From positions 1 through 35,577 of the forward strand of contig NZ_BAGH01000031.1 of assembly GCF_000308715.1 (NCBI RefSeq): DNA of 35,577 nucleotides. The letters run 5' to 3'. A program made the translations under genes and the position numbers. The notes below the pieces were generated by a model. That model was not told the origin of the DNA, ran no database searches, and saw nothing but the letters and a program-made list of their open reading frames with translations. Shown piece after piece: positions 1-8,084 of the stretch (within the stretch, counting starts at the first letter, position 1; each line of letters opens with the position of its first letter). This DNA comes from Nocardia tenerifensis NBRC 101015. GTDB taxonomy: Bacteria; Actinomycetota; Actinomycetes; Mycobacteriales; Mycobacteriaceae.

Positions 1-2
1 GC

Positions 3-1007
3 CGATCAGCAGCGTGCCGCGCTGGTCGACGCGGTTTGGCCATGCCGCACTGGCCGCCGCCGTACGGCCGCGGCGCGGATCCGATGACGGGCCTGCTGAT
101 CTCGGAGGAGCTGCGGCGCGCCGGAGTCGCCGCGCCCGACCTGGCCATCGGCGGCTGGGCCGTGCCGACGCTGCTCCAGCACGGCACGCAGGAGCAGATC
201 GATCGCTTCGCGTGGCCGACGCTGCGCGGGGAGGTCGTCTGGTGCCAGCTGTTCAGCGAGCCGGAGGCCGGGTCAGACCTGGCCGCGTTGCGCACCACCG
301 CGAAGAAGGTGGACGGCGGCTGGGTGCTGCGCGGGCAGAAGGTGTGGACCTCCCTCGGCGACAAGGCGAACTGGGGAATCTGCCTGGCGCGCACGGACCC
401 CGACGCGCCGAAACACCGTGGCATCAGCTACTTCCTGGTCGACATGCACAGCGCGGGCCTGGAAGTACGTCCGCTGGTGCAGATCACCGGCGAGGCGCGG
501 TTCAGCGAGGTCTTCCTCGACGACGTGTTCGTGCCGGACGACTGCGTGGTCGGCGCGCTGCACAACGGCTGGAAGATCGCCAGGTCGACGTTGTCGACCG
601 AGCGGGTGGCCATGGGCGGCAACGGCATCGGGCCGGTGCTCGAGGAGTTGATCGCGAAATCGCCCGCCGAGGGACCCGGTGCGGAGCTGGTGAACGACCG
701 GCTCGGTGGATTCGTCGCGGAGGCGATCGGCGGGCTGCTGCTGGAGCAGCGCGCCGCGGTCAAGATGCTGGCAGGCGGTGATCCCGGGGCGCAGAGCAGC
801 GTGCGCAAACTGGTCGGGGTGCGGCATCGCCAGGCGGTCGCGGAATTCGCCGTCGAGACGGCAGGTCCCGCCGGTGCGCAGGACTCCGAAGTGGTAAAAG
901 AATTCCTGCTCACACGGTGTTTATCCATCGCGGGCGGCACCGAGCAGATCTTGCTGACCGTGGCCGGTGAGCGGATTCTCGGTCTCCCTCGCGATACGAA
1001 CGGCTAG
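3..1007 (+). CDS. Acyl-CoA dehydrogenase, 5'-truncated by the window
   Basis: This is a flavin-dependent acyl-CoA dehydrogenase that introduces an alpha-beta double bond into an acyl-CoA. The visible 334 residues contain the middle beta domain (FSEPEAGSDLAALRTTA, then RGQKVWTSLGDKANWG) and the C-terminal helical domain ending in GGTEQILLTVAGERILGLPRD. The N-terminus lies outside the window: the frame stays open to base 3 and the first in-frame TTG (36) and ATG (42) fall inside the conserved N-terminal domain (GLAMPHWPPPYGR), so they are not real starts. It lies 10 bp before ChsE1 in the same operon, so a steroid side-chain CoA is the likely substrate. It could be a single-domain enzyme or the C-terminal half of a FadE34-like double dehydrogenase; the window does not decide this. 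Confidence 0.85.
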   Translation, partial: RSAACRAGRRGLAMPHWPPPYGRGADPMTGLLISEELRRAGVAAPDLAIGGWAVPTLLQHGTQEQIDRFAWPTLRGEVVWCQLFSEPEAGSDLAALRTTAKKVDGGWVLRGQKVWTSLGDKANWGICLARTDPDAPKHRGISYFLVDMHSAGLEVRPLVQITGEARFSEVFLDDVFVPDDCVVGALHNGWKIARSTLSTERVAMGGNGIGPVLEELIAKSPAEGPGAELVNDRLGGFVAEAIGGLLLEQRAAVKMLAGGDPGAQSSVRKLVGVRHRQAVAEFAVETAGPAGAQDSEVVKEFLLTRCLSIAGGTEQILLTVAGERILGLPRDTNG

Positions 1008-1017
1008 GGAGTAAAGC

Positions 1018-2082
1018 GTGGATTTCACCAGGGACGAGGGCCAGGACGCGGTGGCCGAGGTCGTCGTCAGTTTATTGGAGCGGGAATCGGCCCGTGATTT
1101 CGCGTTGTGGCCGAAACTGGCCGAGACCGGGCTGCTCTCGGTCGCGCTGCCCGAGCGGCTCGGCGGCGACGGCATGGGCCTGCCCGAAATATCGGTGCTG
1201 CTGACCGAGCTGGCCACCGACGCCGTCGCGGTGCCCGCGCTGCCGACGCTCGGCTTCGGTCTGCTTCCGCTGCTCGCGCTGCTGCCCGACGGCCTGGCAG
1301 ACCGGGTGCTCCCCGAGGTGGCCGAGGGCGCGATAGTCACGGCCGCGCTCAATGAGCCGGCCGCGCCGTTCGCGGTCAAGCCGGAGACGGCGGCCGTCGC
1401 CGACGGCGACTCGGTGCTGGTCACCGGCCACAAGGTCGCCGTGCCGTACGCGGAGGAGGCCCGCTGGCTGCTGATCCCGACGAATTCCGGTATCGCGCTG
1501 GTCGATTCGGACGCCAAGGGCTTGATCCGGGTGCCGTCGCCGGCCTCCGGCGCCATCCCGGAGTGCACCGTGCGGCTGGACCGGGTGCGGATCCCGGCCG
1601 AGCAGCTACTACCCGGCGGGCTCACCGAGCTGCATCGACTAGCCATCGCCTCGATCGGCGCCGTCGCGGACGGGCTGCTCGAGGGCGCGCTCGTGCTGAC
1701 CGCCGAGCACCTGCGGACGCGGCGTCAGTTCGGCAGGCCGCTGGCCGAGTTCCAGGCCGTCGCCCAGCAGATCGCCGATCTCTACGTCGTCTCGCGCACC
1801 CTGCACGTCGCCGCGGTATCGGCGAATTGGGCGCTGGCGCAGGACGATCCCAGTCAGGAGCATCAGGAGCGGATCGACGACGATCTCGACGTGCTCGCCT
1901 ACAGCGTGGCGGCGGATCTGCCCGCCGCCATGCAGAAGTGTCATCACCTGCACGGCGGGCTCGGCGTGGACATCACCCACCCGATGCACCGCTACTACTC
2001 ACAGGCCAAGGACCTCGCCCGCTGGCTCGGCGGCGCGTCGTTCCGACTAGATCGACTGGGGGCGAGATGTTCATCGATCTGA
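1018..2082 (+). CDS. chsE1: ChsE1/FadE28-like acyl-CoA dehydrogenase subunit
   Basis: Probable subunit of the heterotetrameric ChsE1-ChsE2 dehydrogenase, which oxidises the three-carbon side chain of 3-oxo-4-pregnene-20-carboxyl-CoA in cholesterol breakdown. The 354 residues show a poorly conserved N-terminal half and a typical C-terminal dehydrogenase domain with TRRQFGRPLAEFQAVAQQIA near residue 240 and CHHLHGGLGVDITHPMHRYY near residue 310. Known heterotetrameric steroid dehydrogenases pair such a subunit with a FadE29-type subunit, which is the next gene here. The GTG start at 1018 follows a GGGAG site and lies 10 bp after the previous stop. Its 3' end overlaps chsE2 by 16 bp, which suggests translational coupling. 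The assignment rests on gene order (fadE28-fadE29-chsH2-chsH1-ltp2, as in the mycobacterial igr locus) plus motifs. Confidence 0.85.
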   Translation: MDFTRDEGQDAVAEVVVSLLERESARDFALWPKLAETGLLSVALPERLGGDGMGLPEISVLLTELATDAVAVPALPTLGFGLLPLLALLPDGLADRVLPEVAEGAIVTAALNEPAAPFAVKPETAAVADGDSVLVTGHKVAVPYAEEARWLLIPTNSGIALVDSDAKGLIRVPSPASGAIPECTVRLDRVRIPAEQLLPGGLTELHRLAIASIGAVADGLLEGALVLTAEHLRTRRQFGRPLAEFQAVAQQIADLYVVSRTLHVAAVSANWALAQDDPSQEHQERIDDDLDVLAYSVAADLPAAMQKCHHLHGGLGVDITHPMHRYYSQAKDLARWLGGASFRLDRLGARCSSI

Positions 2083-3305
2083 CCACCGAACAGCGCCGGC
2101 TACGCGACGAATTGCGTTCGTACTTCGCCGATCTCGTCACGCCGGACGAGGAAGCCGCGATGGCGGTGAACCGGCACGGCGACGCCTACCGCGACGTGGT
2201 GCGCCGGATGGGGCGCGACGGCTGGCTCGGCGTCGGCTGGCCGAAACAGTACGGCGGACAGGGTTTCGGCCCCGTCGAGCAGCAGATCTTCTTCAACGAG
2301 GCGGTGCGCGCGGACGTGCCGCTGCCGCTGGTCACGCTGCTGACGGTCGGCCCGACCCTGCAGCAGTTCGGCAGCGACGCGCAGAAGAAGAAGTTCCTGC
2401 CCGGAATCCTTTCGGGCGACATCCATTTCGCGATCGGCTACTCCGAGCCGGAGGCAGGCACCGACCTCGCCTCGCTGCGCACCGCCGCGGTGCGCGACGA
2501 CTCGGGCGACTGGATCGTCAACGGGCAGAAGATCTTCACCACCGGCGCGCACGAGGCCGACTTCGTCTGGCTCGCCTGCCGCACCGGCACGGTCGAGTCG
2601 CGGCACCGCGGCATCACCATCCTGATCGTGGACACCACCGATCCCGGCTACTCCTGGACGCCGATCATCACCTGCGACGGCGCGCATCACACCAACGCCA
2701 CCTACTACGACGACGTCCGGGTGCCCGCCGACATGCTGGTCGGGGAGGAGAACGCCGGCTGGCGGCTGATCACCACCCAGCTCAATCACGAGCGGGTGAG
2801 CCTCGGCCCGTCCGGCAAGATCGAACAGCTCTACGAGCGGGTGCGCGACTGGGCGCAGCCGCGCGGCGTGCTCGGTGAGACCGATGTGCGCCGCTCGCTC
2901 GGGCGCATCCACGCCATGGTCCGGTTGAACGAGCTGTTGAACTGGCAGGTCGCCGCAGCGTTGGATTCGCGGCGTTCGCGGGACCCTGCGTGGTCACGCT
3001 CCGCTACCGCCTCCGGGTCCGGCGCGCACGCCGCAGGCGTCGACGGCGACCAGTCCAGCGTGATCGCGGATGCGTCGGCCACGAAGGTCTTCTCCACCGA
3101 ATCGCTGCAAGAGGCGGGTCGCCTCGCCGAGGAGATCGTCGGCCGCTACGGCGATCCGGCCGAGGCGGGCACCGCGGAGCTGCTCGACTGGCTGGACCGG
3201 CGCACCAAGCAGAACCTGACGGTGACCTTCGGCGGCGGCGTCAACGAGGTCATGCGCGAGCTGGTCGCCACCGCGGGGCTGAAGCTGCCCCGCGTCCCCA
3301 GATAG
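2067..3305 (+). CDS. chsE2: ChsE2/FadE29-like acyl-CoA dehydrogenase subunit with an extra insert
   Basis: Partner of ChsE1 in the side-chain dehydrogenase. The 412 residues carry the family hallmarks: GWLGVGWPKQYGGQG near residue 50, IGYSEPEAGTDLASLRTAA near residue 125, NGQKIFTTGAHEADFVWLA near residue 155, LNHERVSLGPSG near residue 240 and SATKVFSTES near residue 340. Between LLNWQVAAALD and SSVIADASATKVF there are roughly 28 residues rich in Ser, Arg, Ala and Gly that I do not expect in FadE26/FadE29 proteins, where this link is short. The insert makes the protein somewhat longer than the roughly 390 residues usual for FadE29. It keeps the frame, so the gene looks intact. The ATG at 2067 overlaps the end of chsE1. 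Confidence 0.87.
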   Translation: MFIDLTTEQRRLRDELRSYFADLVTPDEEAAMAVNRHGDAYRDVVRRMGRDGWLGVGWPKQYGGQGFGPVEQQIFFNEAVRADVPLPLVTLLTVGPTLQQFGSDAQKKKFLPGILSGDIHFAIGYSEPEAGTDLASLRTAAVRDDSGDWIVNGQKIFTTGAHEADFVWLACRTGTVESRHRGITILIVDTTDPGYSWTPIITCDGAHHTNATYYDDVRVPADMLVGEENAGWRLITTQLNHERVSLGPSGKIEQLYERVRDWAQPRGVLGETDVRRSLGRIHAMVRLNELLNWQVAAALDSRRSRDPAWSRSATASGSGAHAAGVDGDQSSVIADASATKVFSTESLQEAGRLAEEIVGRYGDPAEAGTAELLDWLDRRTKQNLTVTFGGGVNEVMRELVATAGLKLPRVPR

Positions 3306-3359
3306 CCGTCGCCAGTGCCAGACGAGTCATCGCAAGTGCTAGACCAGAAGGAGTCGCGC

Positions 3360-4295
3360 GTGCCGGAAACCACCAGCCCGGAGGCGATAGTCGCCGAGGC
3401 CGAACGGATCAAGGCGGCCGGTGATTGCGCGCCGCGTCTCGCGCGCGACCCGGTGAACCAGCCGATGATCAACAACTGGGTGGAGGCACTGGGCGACGCC
3501 AACCCCATCTACGTCGACGAGGCCGCCGCCAAGGCGGCCGGGCACCCCGGCATCGTAGCGCCGCCCGCCATGGCGCAGGTGTGGACGATGTTCGGGCTCA
3601 ACGGTTCCCGGCCCGCGGACGACCCGATGGGCAAGACCACCGAGCTGCTGGACACCGCGGGCTACACCTCGGTCGTCGCCACCGACTGCCAGCAGACCTA
3701 CCACCGCTATCTGAACGTCGGCGAGCAGGTGTCGGTGACCAGCAGGCTGTCCGATATTCGCGGACCGAAGCGGACGGCGCTGGGCGATGGCTGGTTCGTC
3801 ACCTTCCTGACCAGCTGGTACGTCGGTGACGAACTCGTCGCCGAGATGCTGTTCCGTCTATTGAAGTTCGCGCCGGGCACCGCCGCGCCGAAAGCGCCCG
3901 CGGGACAACGGGTCAAGCCGCTGGTCTCCCACGACACCGAATTCTTCTGGGAGGGAACGAAAGCCGGCGAGCTGCGGATTCAGCGGCTGCCCGACGGCTC
4001 GCTGCGGCATCCGCCGATCCCCGCCCTGTGGAAGGACAAGTCGGAGCAGACCGACTACGTCGTCGCCTCGGGGCGCGGCACCGTGTTCAGCTACGTCGTG
4101 CACCACGCGCCGAAAGTGCCGGGGCGGCAACTGCCGTTCGTGGTCGCGCTGGTCGAGTTGGAGGAAGGGGTGCGCATGCTCGGGGAGCTGCGCGGCATCG
4201 ATCCCGCCGAGGTGACGGTGGGGCTGCCCGTCGAGGTGGAGTTCGAGAAGATCGACGACGAGGCGACCCTGGCGGTCTGGCGGGTGGTCGCATGA
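3360..4295 (+). CDS. chsH2: ChsH2: MaoC-like/DUF35 subunit of the steroid enoyl-CoA hydratase
   Basis: Large subunit of the ChsH1-ChsH2 hydratase that adds water to the 17(20)-enoyl-CoA formed by ChsE1-ChsE2. The 311 residues match the length I recall for the mycobacterial protein. Residues 1-170 form a MaoC hot-dog domain (APPAMAQVW; TDCQQTYHRYLNVGEQVSV), and residues about 190-311 form a DUF35 domain (FFWEGTKAGELRIQRLPDG; FSYVVHHAPKVPGRQLPFVV). In the characterised systems the DUF35 domain binds the aldolase Ltp2, which is encoded two genes downstream. The DUF35 part lacks the CxxC zinc ribbon seen in many relatives. GTG 3360 was chosen because AAGGAG at 3348-3353 is spaced 6 nt from it; an in-frame GTG at 3315 would add 15 unlikely residues. 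The 3' end overlaps chsH1 in an ATGA junction. Confidence 0.9.
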   Translation: MPETTSPEAIVAEAERIKAAGDCAPRLARDPVNQPMINNWVEALGDANPIYVDEAAAKAAGHPGIVAPPAMAQVWTMFGLNGSRPADDPMGKTTELLDTAGYTSVVATDCQQTYHRYLNVGEQVSVTSRLSDIRGPKRTALGDGWFVTFLTSWYVGDELVAEMLFRLLKFAPGTAAPKAPAGQRVKPLVSHDTEFFWEGTKAGELRIQRLPDGSLRHPPIPALWKDKSEQTDYVVASGRGTVFSYVVHHAPKVPGRQLPFVVALVELEEGVRMLGELRGIDPAEVTVGLPVEVEFEKIDDEATLAVWRVVA

Positions 4296-4711
4296 CCGCG
4301 ACCGTCGAGCCGGCCGCCGTGCGCGTCGGTACCGCGCTGCCGGAGTCGGTGATTCACGCCGACCCGACCTTCGTCATCAGTACCGCCTTGGCCACCAGGG
4401 ACTTTCAGGATGTGCACCACGACAGGGACAAGGCCGTCGCGCGCGGATCCAAGGACATCTTCGTCAATATCCTCACCGACACCGGGCTGGTGCAGCGCTT
4501 CGTCACCGACTGGGCCGGGCCGCGCGCGATCGTGAAGTCGATCTCGTTGCGCCTCGGCGTGCCGCTCTACGCCGGTGACACGCTCACCCTGACCGGCACC
4601 GTGGCCGCCGTCGAGGACGGCGACATCCACATCGACGTGGTCGGCAAGGACAGCCTCGGCGATCACATCACGGCGAAAGCCGTTGTCACCTACCGGAGTT
4701 CGCATGAGTGA
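4292..4711 (+). CDS. chsH1: ChsH1: MaoC-like subunit of the steroid enoyl-CoA hydratase
   Basis: Small hot-dog subunit of the ChsH1-ChsH2 hydratase. The 139 residues form a single MaoC-like domain: the segment STALATRDFQDVHHDRDKA near residue 30 holds the Asp and His residues expected in the hydratase active site, followed by FVNILTDTGLVQRFVTDWAG. In the known enzyme the small subunit is the catalytic one and the large subunit completes the substrate pocket. The ATG overlaps the chsH2 stop by four bases, and the 3' end overlaps ltp2 by eight bases, so the three proteins are probably made in matched amounts. About ten residues longer at the N-terminus than I recall for the mycobacterial protein. 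Confidence 0.9.
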   Translation: MTATVEPAAVRVGTALPESVIHADPTFVISTALATRDFQDVHHDRDKAVARGSKDIFVNILTDTGLVQRFVTDWAGPRAIVKSISLRLGVPLYAGDTLTLTGTVAAVEDGDIHIDVVGKDSLGDHITAKAVVTYRSSHE

Positions 4712-5897
4712 CGCCCGCCCAACACGTTCGAATCTCTCGGGCCGAGCGGCCATCGCCGGCATCGGCGCGACCGACTTCTCCAAGGACTCCGGCCGCAGCG
4801 AACTGCGCCTGGCCGCGGAGGCGGTCAACGCCGCGCTCGCCGACGCGGGCCTCACGCCGGACGATGTCGACGGCCTGACCACCTTCACCATGGACACCAA
4901 CACCCAGGCCGCCGTCGCCAGGGCCGTCGGCATCCCGCAGCTGAAGTTCTTCAGCCACATCGGGTACGGCGGCGGTGCGGCGTGCGCGACCATCCAGCAG
5001 GCCGCCATGGCGGTCGCGACCGGCGTCGCCGATGTGGTCGTGGCCTATCGCGCGTTCAACGAGCGTTCGGTGTCGCGGTTCGGGCAGTTCTCCACCGCGC
5101 TCGCGACCGCGCCCACCTCGTCGGGGATCGACGCGGGGTGGTCGTATCCGCAAGGTCTCGGGACGCCTGCCGCGCAGGTCGCCATGGTGGCCAGGCGCTA
5201 CATGCACGTATACGGCGCCACCAGTGCGGATTTCGGCCGCGTCGCGGTGGCCGATCGCAAGCACGCCGCGGTGAACCCGGCCGCCTTCTTCTACGGCAAG
5301 CCGATCACCCTGGAGGAGCACCAGAATTCGCGCTGGATCGCCGAGCCGCTGCACCTGCTCGACTGCTGCCAGGAGTCCGACGGCGGCGTCGCCATAGTGG
5401 TCACCAGCGTCGAACGGGCCCGCGATCTCCCGCAGCGGCCCGCCGTGATCGCCGCGGCCGCACAGGGTTCCGGCGCCGACCAGTACGTCATGACCAGCTA
5501 CTACCGCGACGCGATGACCGGACTGCCGGAGATGGGTCTGGTAGGCGAGCAGCTATGGGCCCAAAGTGGTTTGCGCCCAGACGATATGCAGGCCGCCATC
5601 CTCTACGACCACTTCACCCCGTTCGTCCTCATGCAGCTGGAGGAGCTCGGTTTCTGCGGTCGCGGCGAGGCGAAGGACTTCATCGCCGACGGCGCCATCG
5701 AGGTCGGCGGCAGGCTGCCGCTGAACACCCACGGTGGGCAGCTCGGCGAGGCCTATATCCACGGCATGAACGGAATCGCCGAGGCGGTCCGCCAGATCCG
5801 CGGCACCTCGGTGAATCCGGTGGACGGCCTGACCAACATCGTGGTCACCGCGGGTACCGGAGTGCCAACGTCGGGCCTGGTGCTCAGCGCGGGGTGA
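4704..5897 (+). CDS. ltp2: Ltp2: thiolase-fold retro-aldolase of the steroid side chain
   Basis: Thiolase/SCP-x type protein that cleaves 17-hydroxy-3-oxo-4-pregnene-20-carboxyl-CoA to androstenedione and propionyl-CoA. In its 397 residues I see AAIAGIGATDFSKDSGRS at the N-terminus, HIGYGGGAACATIQQAAMAV near residue 85, and the C-terminal thiolase-like NTHGGQLGEAYIHGMNGIAE near residue 350. In characterised systems it is active as a complex with the DUF35 domain of ChsH2, encoded just upstream. ATG 4704 (MSDARPTRS) was chosen over an in-frame upstream GTG because a GGAG lies six bases before it (4694-4697). It is the last gene of this plus-strand operon and is followed by a hairpin. Confidence 0.92.
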   Translation: MSDARPTRSNLSGRAAIAGIGATDFSKDSGRSELRLAAEAVNAALADAGLTPDDVDGLTTFTMDTNTQAAVARAVGIPQLKFFSHIGYGGGAACATIQQAAMAVATGVADVVVAYRAFNERSVSRFGQFSTALATAPTSSGIDAGWSYPQGLGTPAAQVAMVARRYMHVYGATSADFGRVAVADRKHAAVNPAAFFYGKPITLEEHQNSRWIAEPLHLLDCCQESDGGVAIVVTSVERARDLPQRPAVIAAAAQGSGADQYVMTSYYRDAMTGLPEMGLVGEQLWAQSGLRPDDMQAAILYDHFTPFVLMQLEELGFCGRGEAKDFIADGAIEVGGRLPLNTHGGQLGEAYIHGMNGIAEAVRQIRGTSVNPVDGLTNIVVTAGTGVPTSGLVLSAG

Positions 5898-5902
5898 GTC
5901 GT

Positions 5903-5930
5903 CGCGCCGGGTGCGGCCGAATCCGGCGCG
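5903..5930 (+). terminator. Hairpin after ltp2, possible terminator
   Basis: CGCGCCGG at 5903-5910 and its exact complement CCGGCGCG at 5923-5930 enclose a 12-base loop, five bases after the ltp2 stop. There is no T-run, as is common for terminators in GC-rich actinobacteria. The rest of 5931-6020 shows nothing further. Confidence 0.45.
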
Positions 5931-6020
5931 CGCGGCGAGCGCCTCGTGCGGAACGAGCCGACGGGTGCGGGCTGAGACCGTGCGCAAGGGTGGGTGGTTC
6001 GCGCGGGCTGGGGAACCTCG

Positions 6021-7151
6021 CTAGCGGCTCGGCGTGCCCGGCTGGTCGTGGGTCGAGCAGTGGATGCCGCCGCCGCCCGCCGCGATCTCGTCGATGGGGA
6101 CGGCGACGACGTCGCGGCCGGGCAGGTGGTCGCGCAGGATGCCCTGTGCGCGATCGTCGGCCTGCCGGTCACCGAATTCCGGCAGGAACACCGCGCCGTT
6201 GGCGAGGTAGAAGTTGGCGTAGCTGGACACGAAATCGTCGCCCTCCCCGGTGATTCCTGCGGGGTCGGGCTGGGGGAGATCGATCACCTCCAGCGCGCGG
6301 CCGCGCGCGTCCGTGGCTTGCGCGAGCACCTGCCTGGCCTGCTCGCCCGAGCGCGACCAGGAATCGACGGGTGAGCCGGGAAAAGCGGTGTCCAGCAACA
6401 CGACTCCGGGAGCGACGTAGCGGACCAGGCAGTCGATGTGCGCGTCGGTGAAGTCCTCGCCCCGCACGCCCGCGCACCAGATCACCTTCTCGATGCCGAA
6501 GGTCTGCTTCAGCTCGGCCTCCAGCTGGTCGCGACTCTTACCGGGATTGCGGTTGTCGTTCACGAGGGAGCTCTCGGTGACGATGAGGGTGCCCTCGCCG
6601 TCCGTCTCCAGCGCTCCGCCCTCGGCGACGAAAGGGGCCTGATGGCGAGGAATCTCGTAGCGCGACAGCAGCTTCTGGCCCAGCGGTCCGTCGTTGTCGT
6701 GCCGCTGCTTGTCGCCCCAGCCGTTGAAGTTCAGGTCGACGCCGACCACCCGGCCCGCCTGCTCGACGAAGACCGGGACGGTGTCGCGGGCCCAAAGGTC
6801 GTCCACGGCAAGCGGAATCACCTCGACGCCACCGCCGCACGCCCGCTGGGCCGCGTCGCGTTGGTCGTCCCTGGCCAGCATGACCACCGGTTCATACTCG
6901 GCGATCTCGCGAGCCAGCGTCGCGATGTCCGCGCGGACGTCGTCGAGGTATCGCCCCCAGACCGCGGCCTGGGCCGGCCACGCCATATAGGTGCGCGCGT
7001 GGCTCTCCCACTCGGCGCCGAATCGGCCGCCCGGCCCGGCCGGCTCGGGGGCGTCGACGTCATCGGGCCCGGACGGCTTCGATGAGCCGCAGGCCGAGAC
7101 GCCCGCGGCGAACAGTCCGGCGAGGACGCCGAAGGCGGATCGGCGAGGCAT
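6021..7151 (-). CDS. Agmatine deiminase / peptidylarginine deiminase family lipoprotein
   Basis: Member of the guanidino-group deiminase family (agmatine deiminase and the Porphyromonas-type peptidylarginine deiminase), which hydrolyses a guanidino group to ureido plus ammonia. Family motifs are present in order: YMAWP near the N-terminus of the domain, DDLWARDTVPVFV, FNGWGDKQ, EGGALETDGEGTLIVTESSL, DAHIDCLVRYVAPG, and GGGGIHCST at the C-terminus, which supplies the catalytic Cys. The N-terminus MPRRSAFGVLAGLFAAGVSAC looks like a signal peptide with a twin-Arg pair and a lipobox (VSAC), so the protein is probably exported and lipid-anchored. ATG 7151 has GGAGAA four bases upstream; ATGs at 7163 and 7166 would add four or five residues. 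Substrate (agmatine, peptidyl-arginine or another guanidine) cannot be told from sequence. Confidence 0.87.
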   Translation of the reverse strand: MPRRSAFGVLAGLFAAGVSACGSSKPSGPDDVDAPEPAGPGGRFGAEWESHARTYMAWPAQAAVWGRYLDDVRADIATLAREIAEYEPVVMLARDDQRDAAQRACGGGVEVIPLAVDDLWARDTVPVFVEQAGRVVGVDLNFNGWGDKQRHDNDGPLGQKLLSRYEIPRHQAPFVAEGGALETDGEGTLIVTESSLVNDNRNPGKSRDQLEAELKQTFGIEKVIWCAGVRGEDFTDAHIDCLVRYVAPGVVLLDTAFPGSPVDSWSRSGEQARQVLAQATDARGRALEVIDLPQPDPAGITGEGDDFVSSYANFYLANGAVFLPEFGDRQADDRAQGILRDHLPGRDVVAVPIDEIAAGGGGIHCSTHDQPGTPSR

Positions 7152-7319
7152 GCGGTTCTCCATCATGGGGTTTCCGATAGTCGCTGATCCTAGTCACCGG
7201 CGGCTGCTCGATCGTGGAGCGCGAGATCCGTGTCCCGACGGCAGGCTCGGACGGTGTAAAGCGCCGAGGGTCGCGGGCGGTAAGTTCGAGACGCACGATC
7301 GCCGTACGGGAGGAGACCC

Positions 7320-7775
7320 ATGACCGCTCGGCACCTCGTCGACGTCCACATCCTGCTCATTCGCGACGGCCGCCTGCTGCTCAGCAAGCGCCGCAGCGAC
7401 GACGAGTTCGACGGCCTGTGGCATCTCCCCGCGGGAAAGCTCGAGGCGGGCGAGTCCGCGACCGCCGCCGCGGCGCGCGAGGCGTGGGAGGAGACCGGCG
7501 TCCGCATCAACCCGGTGGACCTGCGCCACATCCACACCTCCCACGTGGTCGGCTCCGGCCGCGACCCCCGCCTGGGCCTGTTCTTCGAGACCCGCCACTG
7601 GACCGGCGAGCCGACCAACCGCGAGCCCGACAAATGCCACGAACTGCGCTGGTACCCCCTAGACACCCTCCCCGACGCCATCATCGCCTACCCCGCCGCC
7701 GGCATCCGCGCCCACTTCACCGGCGCCACCTACAGCGAACGAGGCTGGTACGCCGCCACCCCGGCAGACCATTGA
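7320..7775 (+). CDS. NUDIX hydrolase
   Basis: A 151-residue NUDIX pyrophosphohydrolase. The complete Nudix box fits Gx5Ex7REUxEExGU: it begins at the Gly of GKLEAGE near residue 40 and ends with REAWEETGV, so the metal-binding glutamates are all there. The N-terminal strand HLVDVHILLIRDGRLLLSKR is typical of the MutT-like fold. Substrate is unknown; small NUDIX proteins act on nucleotides, sugars or coenzymes. The ATG follows GGAGGAG at 7309-7315. It is divergent from the deiminase gene, and its stop codon overlaps the putative promoter of the vapBC pair. Confidence 0.88.
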   Translation: MTARHLVDVHILLIRDGRLLLSKRRSDDEFDGLWHLPAGKLEAGESATAAAAREAWEETGVRINPVDLRHIHTSHVVGSGRDPRLGLFFETRHWTGEPTNREPDKCHELRWYPLDTLPDAIIAYPAAGIRAHFTGATYSERGWYAATPADH

Positions 7776-7817
7776 CATTTACAGACCAGAAAGTAGTAAC
7801 ATTCCTACATTGTGTTA
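7772..7817 (+). promoter_or_regulatory. Putative vapBC promoter with a dyad
   Basis: TTGACA at 7772-7777 is a consensus -35 hexamer; TAGTAA at 7794-7799 (16-base spacer) is a weak -10. TAACA (7797-7801) and TGTTA (7813-7817) form an inverted repeat just before the ribosome site, where an autoregulatory antitoxin could bind. The local sequence is clearly AT-richer than its surroundings. Confidence 0.4.
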
Positions 7818-7826
7818 GGAGGTCAC

Positions 7827-8084
7827 ATGGCGGCCACCACTATGACGAGTCGTGAGTTCAACCAAGACACGGGTCGTGCCAAGCGCGCCGCGTCGAGTGG
7901 GCCGGTCATCATCACGGATCGGGGGCGTCCTGTGCATGTGCTGTTGAGCTACGAAGACTACGAACGACTCACTGGGGGTGGCGTGACGATTCTCGACTTG
8001 CTCGGCTTGCCCGAAGGCACCGACGACATCGAACTGGACCTGCCTGACATGCGTGACCATGCCGATGGTGCGGATCTCGACTGA
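7827..8084 (+). CDS. vapB: Phd/YefM-family antitoxin (VapB-type)
   Basis: An 85-residue antitoxin of the Phd/YefM type. The N-terminal part, TMTSREFNQDTGRAKRAA, followed by GPVIITDRGRPVHVLLSYEDYERL, is the usual DNA-binding fold of these proteins. The acidic C-terminus (LPEGTDDIELDLPDMRD) is the part expected to wrap around the toxin. ATG 7827 is preceded by AGGAGG at 7817-7822; a GTG at 7812 lies upstream of this site and is less likely. The stop overlaps the toxin start in a TGATG junction, so the two are translationally coupled. Antitoxin-toxin complexes of this class usually repress their own promoter. Confidence 0.88.
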   Translation: MAATTMTSREFNQDTGRAKRAASSGPVIITDRGRPVHVLLSYEDYERLTGGGVTILDLLGLPEGTDDIELDLPDMRDHADGADLD

